Origin: Malaya genurostris
Lineage: Eukaryota; Arthropoda; Insecta; Diptera; Culicidae
Direction: 5' to 3'
DNA length: 64,000 nucleotides
NCBI RefSeq assembly: GCF_030247185.1
Contig: NC_080571.1
Location: 6,135,001 to 6,199,000 of the forward strand
Shown here: positions 35,264-45,559 of the stretch, piece after piece
Layout: every line of letters starts with the position of its first letter
Numbering within the stretch: the stretch's first letter is position 1
Notes under the pieces: generated by a model
What the model saw: only the letters and a program-made list of their open reading frames with translations
What the model was told of the DNA's origin: nothing
Databases searched by the model: none
Made by a program: the position numbers and the translations under genes

Positions 35264-35865
35264 ATTCGACTCAGTTCGTCGAGTACGCAAAATGTCTGTA
35301 TGTGTATGTAGCGCTTTTTTGCACAAACTTTTCTCGAAGATGGCTGAACCGATTTTTACAAATTTAGTTTCAAATGGAAAGTCTTGTGGTTCCATCCACA
35401 ATTCCTGAATGTTATTCGGATCCGACTTCCGGTTCCGGAATTATGGGGTAAAATTCTCAAGAAATGAAAATATGTGTTCTAACTTTACTCATAGATGGCG
35501 CGACTAATTTTCACCAACTTAGGTTTAAATGAAAGGTCCTGTGGTCCCATACGGGATTCCTGAATTCCATCCGTATCCGACTTCCGGACTTGAAATATAG
35601 ACTTCACCTTAAATACCATTTTATACCATCACTGAAATAGGCGAAAAATCGTGAAAAATTTTTTAAATCGTCCTCAAATCTTCTCCAATTGATAGTTTCT
35701 ATCAGTAGACGGTCAAACAAACCGATTTCGGTTATTCTTTCAAGAATCGATGAAAATTATTTTGAAGGATACCACAGTATTATATATGATAGTATGATTG
35801 ATATGAGAAAGGCATCATTACAACACTAGGTTAATCCACCTAGTCATTTTTTTCATTTGACAACA
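35264..35865 (+). repeat. Family A segment within duplication copy 2
   Basis: From 'ttcgactcagttcgtcgagta' through a short TATG run, 'ctcgaagatggctgaaccg', 'tccgacttccggttccgga' to 'gagaaaggcatcattacaac'. This is the right-hand part of a family A copy, of which copy 1 of the duplication keeps only about 40 bases. Confidence 0.7.
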
Positions 35866-36359
35866 AATATATAAAATCTAAGGATCAGTCTGACAGAAAA
35901 AAATTCGCAAGTAGAAAAAGTGATCGAACCTGCCTCACTTTCCCTATCAATAACGAATAATTTTGTCCAGTTCAATTTTAGATCTGAACTCCGGTTTATC
36001 GAGTACTAAGAATCCACACTAAATCGTACTTTTTCAATTTTCCCTCTATCTCTATTTATGAAATTCGTATTAATTATGCTTTCTAAATACTAGCTTTTCT
36101 GCAACGATATCAGGTCGGATTATTTTTTAACTGCTAATGTCAAGACCGGAGGGGTCAAAGCAAATCCACTCGACCTTGTCTTATGCTAATTAGTTCGAAG
36201 ATTTTGCAAAATTTTAAATAAAGATACTTCGGTCATTCCGATTCTAGGATTCCGGTGTAGGTTTTTCTCGTTTTTTGGGGTTTTTGCAATGACTGAGTGG
36301 AAATATAAATTGGAGAAACCCAATGAATAAGAAACTCACAGAAAATATGATTTTTTGGA

Positions 36360-36540
36360 AAAAGATACACTCAAAGACAGGACTCGAACCTGTGTTCTTA
36401 TGCATTCCATACATACGCATTACCATTTTCGCCAGACCGGTAGACGCCGGTTTGTCACAAGACTGGTTTTGGTAAGCGTACGTCGAACATGGTGTAAATC
36501 CTAGCCGCCTTACGCCGCCGCCACCGATTCCTCTGAGTTG
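36360..36540 (-). repeat. tRNA-like SINE inside duplication copy 2
   Basis: Same unit as 29,270-29,465 with an intact B box (aggttcgagtcctgtc) but a short deletion before the A-box-like 'tctggcgaaaatggtaatgc'. Confidence 0.6.
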
Positions 36541-37191
36541 GCTCAACTGATTGATACTATCATATATTTATGCGAAAGCTCGTATGGTCCCATCGTTTGC
36601 TGTCTAAATTTATCCTGATAAGAATTCTCATTCTAAAATTATAGGGGGATGATGGGTAAAATTTTGATCCGTTGTGTGATGTGATGATACGAAAATTGTC
36701 ATGAAATTTTAAAACTGTTCCAATCTGGTAGGTCTTGTTAAGGAGTGTATCGAAAATAAGCCATCCACAAATTTTTCTTTCAAATTATGATAAAAAACGA
36801 TATTTTATTCGAACTACAAATTGATCCTTTATTGTACGAGGTTAAACTTGAGCATAATGAAAACAGGATGAAAATTCAGTTATTCCTTGACTTTTGATCG
36901 AACGCTCTTCATCAAGTTCCGGACAAGTGTTGCATCGCATTTTTTGGACGCTTGAGCCTAAATTTTTTTTGAACTCCTGCATGTTCTCAGCTGCCTTACC
37001 AGTCTTCTTGAAGACCTTTTTCACGATTTCCCAGTAATGTTCGATGGGTCAAAGCTGAGGGCAATTTGGTGGATTGATATTTTTCTCAACGAAATTTATA
37101 CCCTTTTCCGCAAGCCAATTGAGAGTGGTTTGGCATAGTGAGCCGACGCTAAATCCAACCAAAACAGTGGAGATGTACTATGGTTCTTATA

Positions 37192-38116
37192 AAGGGTGAT
37201 TTTTTAAGAGCTTGAGAACTTTTTTAAACAATAAAACGCATAAAATTTGCAAAATCTCATCGGTTCTTTATTTTAAACGTTAGATTGGTACATGACATTT
37301 ACTTTTTGAAGATAATTTCATTTAAATGTTGACCGCGGCTGCGTCTTAGGTGGTCCATTCGGAAAATCCGCTTTTTTATCGACAAATTTTGTTCAGCGAT
37401 GAGGCTCATTTCTGGTTGAATGGCTACGTAAATAAGCAAAATTGCCGCATTTGGAGTGAAGAGCAACCAGAAGCCGTTCAAGAACTGCCCATGCATCCCG
37501 AAAAATGCACTGTTTGGTGTGGTTTGTACGCTGGTGGAATCATTGGACCGTATTTTTTCAAAGATGCTGTTGGACGCAACGTTACAGTGAATGGCGATCG
37601 CTATCGTTCGATGCTAACAAACTTTTTGTTGCCAAAAATGGAAGAACTGAACTTGGTTGACATGTGGTTTCAACAAGATGGCGCTACATGCCACACAGCT
37701 CGCGATTCTATGGCCATTTTGAGGGAAAACTTCGGAGAACAATTCATCTCAAGAAATGGACCGGTAAGTTGGCCACCAAGATCATGCGATTTGACGCCTT
37801 TAGACTATTTTTTGTGGGGCTACGTCAAGTCTAAAGTCTACAGAAATAAGCCAGTAACTATTCCAGCTTTGGAAGACAACATTTCCGAAGAAATTCGGGC
37901 TATTCCGGCCGAAATGCTCGAAAAAGTTGCCCAAAATTGGACTTTCCGAATGGACCACCTAAGACGCAGCCGCGGTCAACATTTAAATGAAATTATCTTC
38001 AAAAAGTAAATGTCATGTACCAATCTAACGTTTAAAATAAAGAACCGATGAGATTTTGCAAATTTTATGCGTTTTATTGTTTAAAAAAGTTCTCAAGCTC
38101 TTAAAAAATCACCCTT
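37192..38116 (+). mobile_element. DD41D (rosa-like) transposon with 178-bp inverted ends
   Basis: Flanked by TA (37,190-37,191 and 38,117-38,118) inside the ITmDD37E element; the other copy of the host element reads 'cttatataaaggcag' at this point and gives the empty site. Left 37,192-37,369 is the reverse complement of right 37,939-38,116 over 178 bp with one mismatch seen. The left arm includes a reversed copy of the last 24 codons of the transposase, so the normal left end and the N-terminal half of the gene have been replaced by an inverted copy of the right end. Low divergence of the arms says this happened recently or that the copy is young. Confidence 0.9.
37370..38009 (+). pseudogene. 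DD41D transposase, catalytic domain, N-terminus lost
   Basis: About 213 codons are open without a stop. The catalytic triad is complete: D in ILFSDEAHFW (near 37,398), D in WFQQDGATCHTA (near 37,677) and the third D in CDLTPLDYFLWG (near 37,803), with 41 residues between the second and third. This spacing is that of the DD41D (rosa) branch of Tc1/mariner, and CHTARD and WPPRSCDLTPLDYF are typical of it. The upstream frame comes from the inverted 3' end and has no ATG (the first in-frame start is GTG), and the DNA-binding helix-turn-helix domains are absent. The product would not bind TIRs. The frame ends with NEIIFKK and a stop at 38,007-38,009. Confidence 0.88.
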
Positions 38117-38842
38117 TATAAAGGCAGCAATCTCTTCTGTAGACACTCAGGTCGATAGATTTCTGCATTTATAGTTCCGGTAGTGTAAAAAATGGTTGAA
38201 TTCAAACCACAGGAACATATTGCTTGCAATACCAGTACCTTTCGACCGAATTTCTCCACTTGAATCGACCTGTCCGTATAACTCACATCTTCTCCAACGA
38301 CGGACACTGCAAAAGACGCGAATACAATTTCCGGGCCCTTCTGTTTTACACTTTGTTTCGAGATTTTCTGCTTCTTGTAGGTCTTCAGGTGATTTCGCCT
38401 CTTGATACGCTGGATCATCCCGTCACTCGTTCCTGCTTTTTTGACCAAATCACGTATTGACATTGATTTGTTCTTCATGATTAGAGATACCACTTTCTGG
38501 TTCAGTTTCGGTTTGAAAGAACCGAGTTTTCTGCCTCTTCCTCATCTAAAGAATAGTGTTCCCCAAACTTATTAATGATGGTTTGAGCACTGGCATGATG
38601 AATACCAAACCGCTTCGCAAATTTTCGCATAGTAATACCCTTCTCACCTTAACCTTAATTTTCACTTCCTTTTCAATACGCGACATTTTGAAAACGCAGA
38701 ATTTCAACCGCACAAACAAGTAAACAAACGAAAACTGACAGCCAAACGCACAGCATGTTGTGATCTGAGTATAAAAAAACATCACTAATACATGTGTACA
38801 ACACTAATGTATGTGGATGGTTTATTTTCGATACACTCCTTA

Positions 38843-41260
38843 GTTGATGACCATACAAAATTACTTGGACCATAACGGTCCACGGATTTCGGATCCGAAA
38901 CATCACTAAATATTTTGTGCATCTAGAACCCATACGAATCAATGCCACCAAACTTTTAAAATATAATAACTATAAAAATATCTGGGAAATATCACCATTT
39001 CTAGCAGACTACAAATCATCAACCGCCGAAGTCAGGATTCGTTCTTTTACATTTTCCAACCACGGAACCAACGGCATTGAAGTCAATTTCTTCTCAACAC
39101 TGGATTAGTGGTTCAGATGACAAGAAGCTGATGTTTCTAGGCTACAAATTTGAAGATTTTGTGAGAATGCTAATAGATTCATTCAGTCGTTGATGGTGGT
39201 TGATTCTATCAAAATCATTAAACTATCATATCTTTGCTGGTTCCACTGGTGGGGGACAGGAGCCATCCCTTTATTCGAACGTTACACAATCGTACGTACT
39301 TACGGGAACCGGATTACTTGCTCGCTAACCCTCTATGTGTTCGCTCTCTTCACGTAATCTCCCATCAGCTTGGAAAGTGCTTATTTTTCTTTTAGTGGCT
39401 CACCAGATAACATTTAGTATGAGCCAGCGGCTCTGTGCCAAGAATTATGTCTCAATAAATATTTCCTCACCAGGAAGCGAGTGGAAATCTGTCCACGCTG
39501 TTTACGTTCAGTTGTCGGCGGCTTTCCTCCAGAAACCTTGGAAACAGCGAAAGCACATTCCGCCGAAATTCGAGTCAGTGGCAACTACTCTTTCGTTTCG
39601 CGCTCGATCTTTTCCCTACGCTCGGTTTTTCTATTATCGTTGTACTCTGCCCAAAGGGTCACAAATCTACCCGATTGCTGTATCCTTCTCGCCGTGTTCA
39701 GTAATTTATTAGAATACTATCTGCTCGGAATCGGCCAAAGTGAAACGAACTCAGGACGGCGTCAGCAAAAGATTGTCGAACCAGCTAGCCAGACGTTGGT
39801 TCCTATGGAATCAGCAGCGCCGCCGGAGAAAGAAAAGAATTAAGCAAGCAATCTTTCCACTCCCCCCTCCCTTCACTCCCTTTCACTGCTTCCCAGTGAC
39901 CCCTTCGTGGCTGTTTTGTATAAATAAAAGTAAACTGTTTTAAACTCCAATAACACTTAACGACCGTATCAGGGTGAACCGAGAAAAGGGCCATAAACCA
40001 TTCGGAAAGCAGAAACTCGGCACTCCAGTAGAAAGCCATGGAATAACAGAGCCCTGCTTCGGGACATCTTTGCCAGATGCACACCACCCACCCCCGCGAC
40101 ATGCTGTTGGTGCATTTCCGGTCCATGCGAAAGAAGATGGAACAAATCTCGTACCTTCTTTAACATATTTTTGTGTGTTGCTGGTTCTGTTCATTGTGCA
40201 CCTTTTTGTAATCGTTTTAGGAACCAGGACTGGCAAGGTTTAGCCAAGTCCAATAATTCTGCCTCGCTCGGGCCCTGGGTATCTTTAGGTGATCTTGCAG
40301 AGTAAAGTTATCCCTACCATCTGGTGGCGTTGGTGTGGGCGAAATCTATTTCCGAATGCAAGCAGAAGTGTTATTGTACTGTCAGGAGTACTGCGATGGA
40401 GTCGTTAACTGTTGTGCTCTTAAACAGACGATAGGAAAAGGTTTGAGCGGATTAAGTTTCGTTTCTGGTTGGCTGGGAAGGATTTTTTTAATTTCATATT
40501 ATCAGCTCACATTACCTTTTACGACTTAAAGATGCTGGCTGTTGATTTTCTGGTTTCATTATTCACACGATTCCATATTTTCCATTTAAAGATATCATTC
40601 GGATTCCACAGGCTTTTCGTTAATTTTAATACGCCGAATGTTTTATACTTAGGCCATTATTCGGTGAAGAGGTCGAAGAGAACTACTACTAGAATTCGCA
40701 AATTTCACGGTGTCTGGCATCATAAAACGATTCGAAGAAAGTCTGACTGTTGATCGAAAGTGAATATCTGGAAAAAAGCTACCAGGTCAACAAAGCGAAT
40801 GATTTCGATGTCGTGCTGAAAAATATGACCCCCCTCCCAACTGCTCTGGAACTGCGCCAATAGAAAAATACTAGGCCATTATAAAGGGACACCATCCAAA
40901 ACAATCTGAAGCAACGAAGAATGTAGGAGACATTAAGCATGGGTTAATATGCAAAAACTTTCTATTCTGAAGTCGTGTAGAACCTTATGGCATTTGGATA
41001 TATTTACGAAATAAATTAAGTGAAGTGAACTAACTAAATTATCTTTTTGCTTATTTTATGTTTCGTCTTCGATTAATCAATGTAGTAGCAGTTTATGATG
41101 AAACACGCTAATAAATTATATTGGTTATGCGATGTTTAAATTGTTCTCCTGTGAAAAGCATTCTGTAGAAATATAACTAATAATTAAGCTGTGTGGCACC
41201 CCGCATAGCTGAACATGGTTATTTTTTCTGTAAAATTTGTTTTTTTCCGGATAGAAAAAG
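38843..41260. other. Unassigned; GC-richer part 39,240-40,330
   Basis: No transposon or gene was recognised. A fair splice-acceptor-like run (tgcttatttttcttttag) ends at 39,393. The overlapping frames at 39335-39712, 39481-39843 and 39803-40236 have no known domains and no convincing start. The segment is less AT-rich than its flanks and does not recur in the window. Confidence 0.35.
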
Positions 41261-41261
41261 A

Positions 41262-41287
41262 TACGGGTTCGAGTCCCGTCTCGGCAG
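41262..41287 (+). other. tRNA 3'-half-like sequence (B box)
   Basis: 'gggttcgagtcccgtctcggca' is a perfect B box/T-arm followed by an acceptor-like end. No matching 5' half was found within 100 bases upstream, so it is a tRNA or SINE remnant. Confidence 0.45.
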
Positions 41288-41324
41288 TAACTTTATCGGA
41301 AATTTTAACTGCTGTTGCATTTGT

Positions 41325-41465
41325 TAGTCTTTTTGCCTTTTTCATATAGAAAGGTTATACAATCACTGTGAAAAGCCACTTCTGAACCGAGGCCCGGATG
41401 GCCCAATGTCATATAGCATTCGACTCAGCTCGACGAACTGAGCAAATGTCTGTGTGTATCAGTAT
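41325..41465 (+). repeat. Family A left-end fragment
   Basis: 'tttgcctttttcatatagaa' begins the repeat, 'caatcactgtgaaaag' and 'ttcgactcagctcgacgaac' follow, and it stops after 'aatgtctgtgtgtat'. Confidence 0.7.
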
Positions 41466-41819
41466 CGTGAGGCAGAAGTAGATGGGTAGAAATAGACTCG
41501 TGATCACTGTAAGTGAATACCGTGGTGGCTAAGTACAGCGAATCATGCTTAGTTTCGTCCAGTCAATTGGACTTTCTCTTCATGTGTTTTCATATGCAGG
41601 GTAGTTTTATTAGTAAAACAATTTCCCCGGTTAGTCATATGTCAATTTTCCAATCTGTTTTCCCCGTTAGATGCTGACCATATTAAAACTGTGAGAATAT
41701 TTCATAATTTTTTGGTCATTCTGTTTGCACTCATAGGACAATCACCTACCTGCTTGTGTTTTTTTAAATTCATTTATTTGACTAGGCTCAACATATTGAA
41801 TTTTATAATTTAAAGGAGC

Positions 41820-42653
41820 CAAATTTTTTATCAGGTAAATTTTTTACAGGATCTTGTTGTAACCCGTTTTCGTGGGGGAGAAGTGTTCCCGTTGCTATCC
41901 AGGCGATCTTTGAGGAGCAGATGGTCCGTTCGCATCTCCGATCAATTCGTCATCGTCGTTGTTGTTATTTTTTGTCACTGCTGATATTGGTATTAGTGCT
42001 GAGGTTGATTTTAGTGGTGGTTTTTGCTGGTTTGCCTTGTTATGCTATGGTTGTAATTGTTGTTTTGGAGAGTAAAGATAGTTGTTCAACAGCCACATTG
42101 CTACTTTCGTTTGTTGATTCAGGAGTACTGGCTTCACTAGTTACTGTAATTGAACGGTTGACCTTGTTTTTGTTTGAAGATGTCCTTTTCGCAGTTTCAG
42201 TGCCAGGTTTGCCGTAGTGTACAGGTTGTTCACAAAACTGACATGTAACCAGCTGATTTTCAAAAGTAATCGGCGTTCTACACGAATGTATCCCGCCTTG
42301 ATCACAAATGATGTAAGATGGAATTGCTTTGCGTAGTTGCATACGTACCACTCGCACGCTATTCTTGATACCGGGGAAAACATTCCGCCATACTTCCCTT
42401 TCGGTGGAAACAGCTTCACCATACTGCGACATATTTTCCCGAACGAACTGATCGCTGGTCTGCGGGGAAAGGTTATGCACGCGTACTTCTATGGCATTGT
42501 CCACCATGTAAACAGGGATTTTATACTTAGTATTGTCATGATCAACACTTTGCACCTCGTTGTTAACCGAAGCGAATGCAATTGCATCTCTTTCTCGTTT
42601 GAACATAATGTGTACACAGTTAGACGCCTTGTTGAATTGAATCTCACTTACAT
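41820..42653 (-). pseudogene. Gag-like ORF1 of a non-LTR element, C-terminal part
   Basis: From 42,653 downwards on the reverse strand the frame reads SEIQFNKASNCVHIMFKRE, then IPVYMVDNAIEVRVHNLSP, QFVRENMSQYGEAVSTEREVW and GIKNSVRVVRMQLRKAIPSY. A zinc-knuckle-like CQFCEQPVHYGKPG follows, in which the last Cys of CX2CX4HX4C is replaced by Gly. A Ser/Thr-rich tail ends at 42,040. ORF1 proteins of this kind bind the element's RNA. The frame begins upstream of the truncated LINE: its N-terminal piece lies at 44,644-44,790. No partner ORF2 remains next to it. Confidence 0.75.
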
Positions 42654-44430
42654 TTAATTATTTTATTTATTTATTACTTATTGTATTTCTGGAGCAGGGA
42701 AAAGCCCACTGGAGATAAGTTATTGTCAATCTATCACTATGTCTCCAGTAGGCATAAAACCTCCTAATCTTTTGTACCAACAGATTACAGAATATCCAAA
42801 TGATACATTTCATATTATTAAATATTATATTATATTGCATACCATTAACTATTATAACTACATAGCTAAGTACTTAGAACTAACGATAAACTTCTAACAC
42901 TATGTTCGACAAAAAAATTTCCTGATAGTATCACGAGTTAGATGAAAGTCGAACTGACTTGAACAACGATTGAACACTCGGCACATACTGGCAAATGACT
43001 CGTTGTGGCCATAGTTGGTTCTGGCGGCAGGAATGCGTAGGAAAGGATGAGTTCGAAGACAATGACGACGAATATCAAAATCTAGCAAACGTAACAGCTC
43101 CGAGCAATCAATTCGTGACTGGAGAAGATCAGCAATGAAAACTGCCTTGAACACATTTCTGCGAACGGACAGTAGATCGAGATCTATGAGCTTGCAGCGA
43201 TCTTGGTAACTCGGAAGATTTAGGGGGTCTATCCATGGTAGTTGGCGAAGCACAAAACGAATAAATTTATGTTGAATATTTTCTATGCGTTGAATGTCGT
43301 TTTGACTGTAGGGTGACCAAACCACAGCTGCATATTCTAGTGTAGAACGGACCAAAGCACAATATAATTCTTTGAGGCAATATATGTTTTTGAAGTCTTT
43401 CGTCACACGAAAGACGAAACCTAACAGTTTCGAGGCTTTATTGGTGGTATATTCAATGTACTGTTTGTAATTCATTTTCGAATCCAAGATAACTTCCAAG
43501 CCTTTAATACACGATTCTCGTCTAAGAACAGTTTGTAACATCGTGTAGTCGAATTCAATCATAGAATGTTTGCGAGTGAATGAAATAAAAGAATATTTTG
43601 AAGCATTAACGGTCATTCGGTTTACTCTACACCAATTTGTGAAAATGTCCAGTTGTGACTGCAAGAATCTGGCGTCTTCGACGGTTTTGATAAGGTGAAA
43701 AAGTTTGAAATCATCAGCATACGATAACTTCATGCATTTTAGCAAAATGTTTAAATCGTTCAGGTACCGTAGGAATATGAACGGTCCAAGATGACTGCCT
43801 TGAGGAACTCCGGAACTGACCGTAAAATGGAGACGTAGTGCAATCTCCCATTTTCACTGACATGTCGCGATCAGTTAAATATGAGCACAGCCAATTAAGA
43901 AAAGGTCCATTGAATCTAAGTCTACTCAATTTCGAAATTGTGATCCGGTGATCGATCTTGTCGAAAGTAGCAGAGAAATCGGTATATATAACATCTACTT
44001 GCAGTCACGCTTGCAGGGATTTAATGAAGTGTAAGATACGAGATTTGTAGTAGTAGATCGTTTTGGGATAAAACCGTGTTGACTTTCAGATATATAGTTT
44101 GAGCAATTATGTGTGATGAAGTCCAAGACGATTAGCTCGAATAATTTGGATACGGCGCATAACGCCGCTATTCCACGATAATTTGATATCTCGGTTTTAC
44201 TGCCTTTCTTAAAGACGGGAAAATGTATGATTTTTTCCATATGGCCGGAAAATGTCCTGCTTTCAAAGAGCTATTAAACAGTATCGATAGTGGAATCGAA
44301 ATACCATTTGAACATCTTTTTAGTAATATAGATGGAATCCCATTAGGACCAGCACTGAATGATGACTTAAGCTTGGAACACGCTTTGCTAACTTCAGTGG
44401 TCGTAATAATTGGATGAAAGGCAAAGGGAG
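42654..44430 (-). mobile_element. 5'-truncated LINE (Jockey/CR1-like RT) inserted in ORF1
   Basis: On the reverse strand the element starts inside the RT domain at 44,430 and ends with an AATA-rich tail (about 42,690-42,654, ataaataaataaaataatt). It is flanked by the direct repeat tacat (42,649-42,653 and 44,639-44,643), the target duplication. The two halves of the ORF1 frame on either side join in register across this site. The internal polyadenylation-like and A-rich end plus 5' truncation are typical of incomplete target-primed reverse transcription. Confidence 0.85.
42900..44420 (-). pseudogene. Reverse transcriptase of the truncated LINE
   Basis: In order on the reverse strand: KLKSSFSAGPNGIPSILLKRC, FPAIWKKSYIFPVFKKGSK, SNYRGIAALCAVSKLFELIV, SQHGFIPKRSTTTNLVSY, YTDFSATFDKIDHRITISKL (motif A), SGVPQGSHLGPFIF (motif B, after a shift), then the catalytic YADD at about 43,721-43,710 in LSYADDFKLFHL. 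The thumb and C-terminal part (281 codons, 43,745-42,900) is one open frame. Two frameshifts and one in-frame stop lie upstream (about 43,720-43,800, 43,995 and 44,230). No RNase H. The clade (Jockey or CR1 group) is judged from wording only. Confidence 0.8.
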
Positions 44431-44432
44431 TA

Positions 44433-44638
44433 CACCCAAACCTCCATTTACGTAGCTTATATATGTATTGATATACGTACGCATGTGTGCAAATATTTGT
44501 ATTTCTTAATTCATATAAACATTGGTGAAGTGAAAAGCGATCATTTATATGTATAAATATATATACATATACGCAAACGAGTGAGTGTGTAAGCATACAT
44601 ACATACATATATAAGGTTCGTAAATGGAGGTTTGGGTG
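44433..44638. mobile_element. 206-bp MITE, TIR cacccaaacctccatttacg
   Basis: The two ends are perfect inverted repeats over at least 20 bases and nearly perfect over 34. They are flanked by TA (44,431-44,432 and 44,639-44,640). The right-hand TA is part of the LINE's target duplication tacat, so the MITE landed in that duplication and is the youngest layer. The interior is TA/CATA-rich without coding potential. The same terminal sequence ends the larger foldback at 47,628. Confidence 0.88.
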
Positions 44639-44643
44639 TACAT

Positions 44644-44790
44644 CAATAACGTCTACATGTATTCGTTCCTTAAGCAAGATTTCAATTTTGATTGCTGCTG
44701 GTCTAACTTTGCAGCGCTTGAAATCAATACAAATTAAATTTGGCCTCGTAGGCCAGGTTTCAGGTTTTGTTAAACCGTATTTGCCCTATC
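44644..44790 (-). pseudogene. Gag-like ORF1, N-terminal part (split from 42,653)
   Basis: On the reverse strand the frame reads ETWPTRPNLICIDFKRC, then RPAAIKIEILLKERIHVDVI and DV at the insertion site. The next codons are AGT GAG ATT on the other side of the LINE at 42,648, giving a continuous DV-SEIQF reading. It is the same ORF1 as 41,820-42,653. No ATG is found at its upstream end. Confidence 0.7.
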
Positions 44791-45364
44791 GTACTCTCTA
44801 TTGTTCACTACACTGTATTGTCTTTGTTTCTGTCGTCTTGACCGTAAGAAATTTTCAGCTGTGCCGGTTAAGATGCGAGTACGAACTGAGCTGCTTGCGT
44901 TGATTTGGGCCATTTTTATTCGAACATCGAAGAGCAAAGCACACCAATCCTAAAGCGCACAGTATAAATAGATGAAATTTACTATTGATGCAAGTTCACA
45001 TATAACAGAAACGGGTTTGTAAAGTTTAAACTGTTATTTGGTTATTTATGTTGGTATTGGTTTATATTCCTGCTGCTCGCACAGTGCACCTGCACGGAGA
45101 TCCCGCAGATCACAAAATTACAATATTACAATTGTTATTTCACGCCCTGATTGTTTCAACTAAAATGTTGTTGATTTAACTAATATATTTATTGATTTAG
45201 GCATAACCATTCAGATAAACGAAATGGTTGAATTCAAATGTTGTCACTTGGCGGAGAAGGAAGACAGTAAAAAGCAAAACAAAAATCCTCTTCATTCCAT
45301 CAGAAAAATTTCATATTGCATATTGCTGGGTGTCATTGCTATACTGCCAGCACGATAAATAAAA
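44791..45364. other. Unassigned, with 'caactaaaat' words
   Basis: The portion 45,150-45,250 resembles the interior of the TA-flanked elements (gtttcaactaaaatgttgttg). Otherwise nothing is recognised. Confidence 0.4.
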
Positions 45365-45446
45365 ACCATTCTTAATCCACCTAGTGGTGTGATTATGCCT
45401 TTCTCTTTCTTCAAAACAGTCTCATGATTTCTTTATAATTTTAAAC
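45365..45446. repeat. Family B repeat, left part (interrupted)
   Basis: 'ttcttaatccacctagtggtg', 'gattatgcctttctc' and 'aaacagtctcatga' match 23,520-23,580. The continuation, 'gctcacaaaagcatgcttcag', is at 47,630 after a 2.2 kb insertion. Confidence 0.75.
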
Positions 45447-45559
45447 GGGGTTCGTAAATGGAGGTAGTTCGTAAAAAAAGTTTACGTTATTTGGGATTTG
45501 GTTCGTAAAAAAAGTTTACGTTATTTGGAATTTACTTCGTAAAAAAAGTTTTGTGTAAT

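Larger units (their letters stand above)
36741..38840 (-). mobile_element. ITmDD37E element, copy 2, both TIRs, interrupted by a DD41D element
   Basis: Both ends read aggagtgtatcgaaaataar (left 36,741, right inverted at 38,840), flanked by TA at 36,739-36,740 and 38,841-38,842. Without the nested insertion the element is about 1.17 kb. On the reverse strand the transposase starts near 38,685 (MSRIEKEVKIKV), continues in broken frames and reaches MVSLIMKNKSMSIRDLVKKAGTSDGM (38,493). It passes through FGRKVLVLQAICSCG to CLQKRLLPL (38,116), where the DD41D element splits it. It resumes at about 37,180 with the DD37E catalytic C-terminus (36,842-37,024 includes FKKTGKAAENMQEFK). Frameshifts are present in addition to the insertion. 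Confidence 0.88.
34922..38842. repeat. Segmental duplication, copy 2 (extended by insertions)
   Basis: Direct repeat of 28,424-30,380. It has an additional family A segment (about 35,310-35,880) and the complete ITmDD37E insertion, which itself contains a DD41D element. The shared insertion point of the ITmDD37E element shows that the insertion preceded the duplication. Confidence 0.85.

Noticed and set aside
37299..37496. Reverse-strand protein ending in NEIIFKK
   Set aside because: It is the inverted copy of the DD41D 3' coding end, not an independent gene.
39335..40236. Set of overlapping frames of 65-125 codons
   Set aside because: They overlap on both strands in a GC-richer stretch, have fewer chance stops and no recognisable motifs.
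42040..44677. ORF1 and RT as one two-ORF LINE
   Set aside because: On the reverse strand the RT lies before the main ORF1 piece and is bounded by its own tail and target duplication; the two belong to different elements.
44168..44677. Single 169-codon RT protein
   Set aside because: The frame fuses ORF1, the MITE interior and the RT start by chance; the middle third is MITE sequence.
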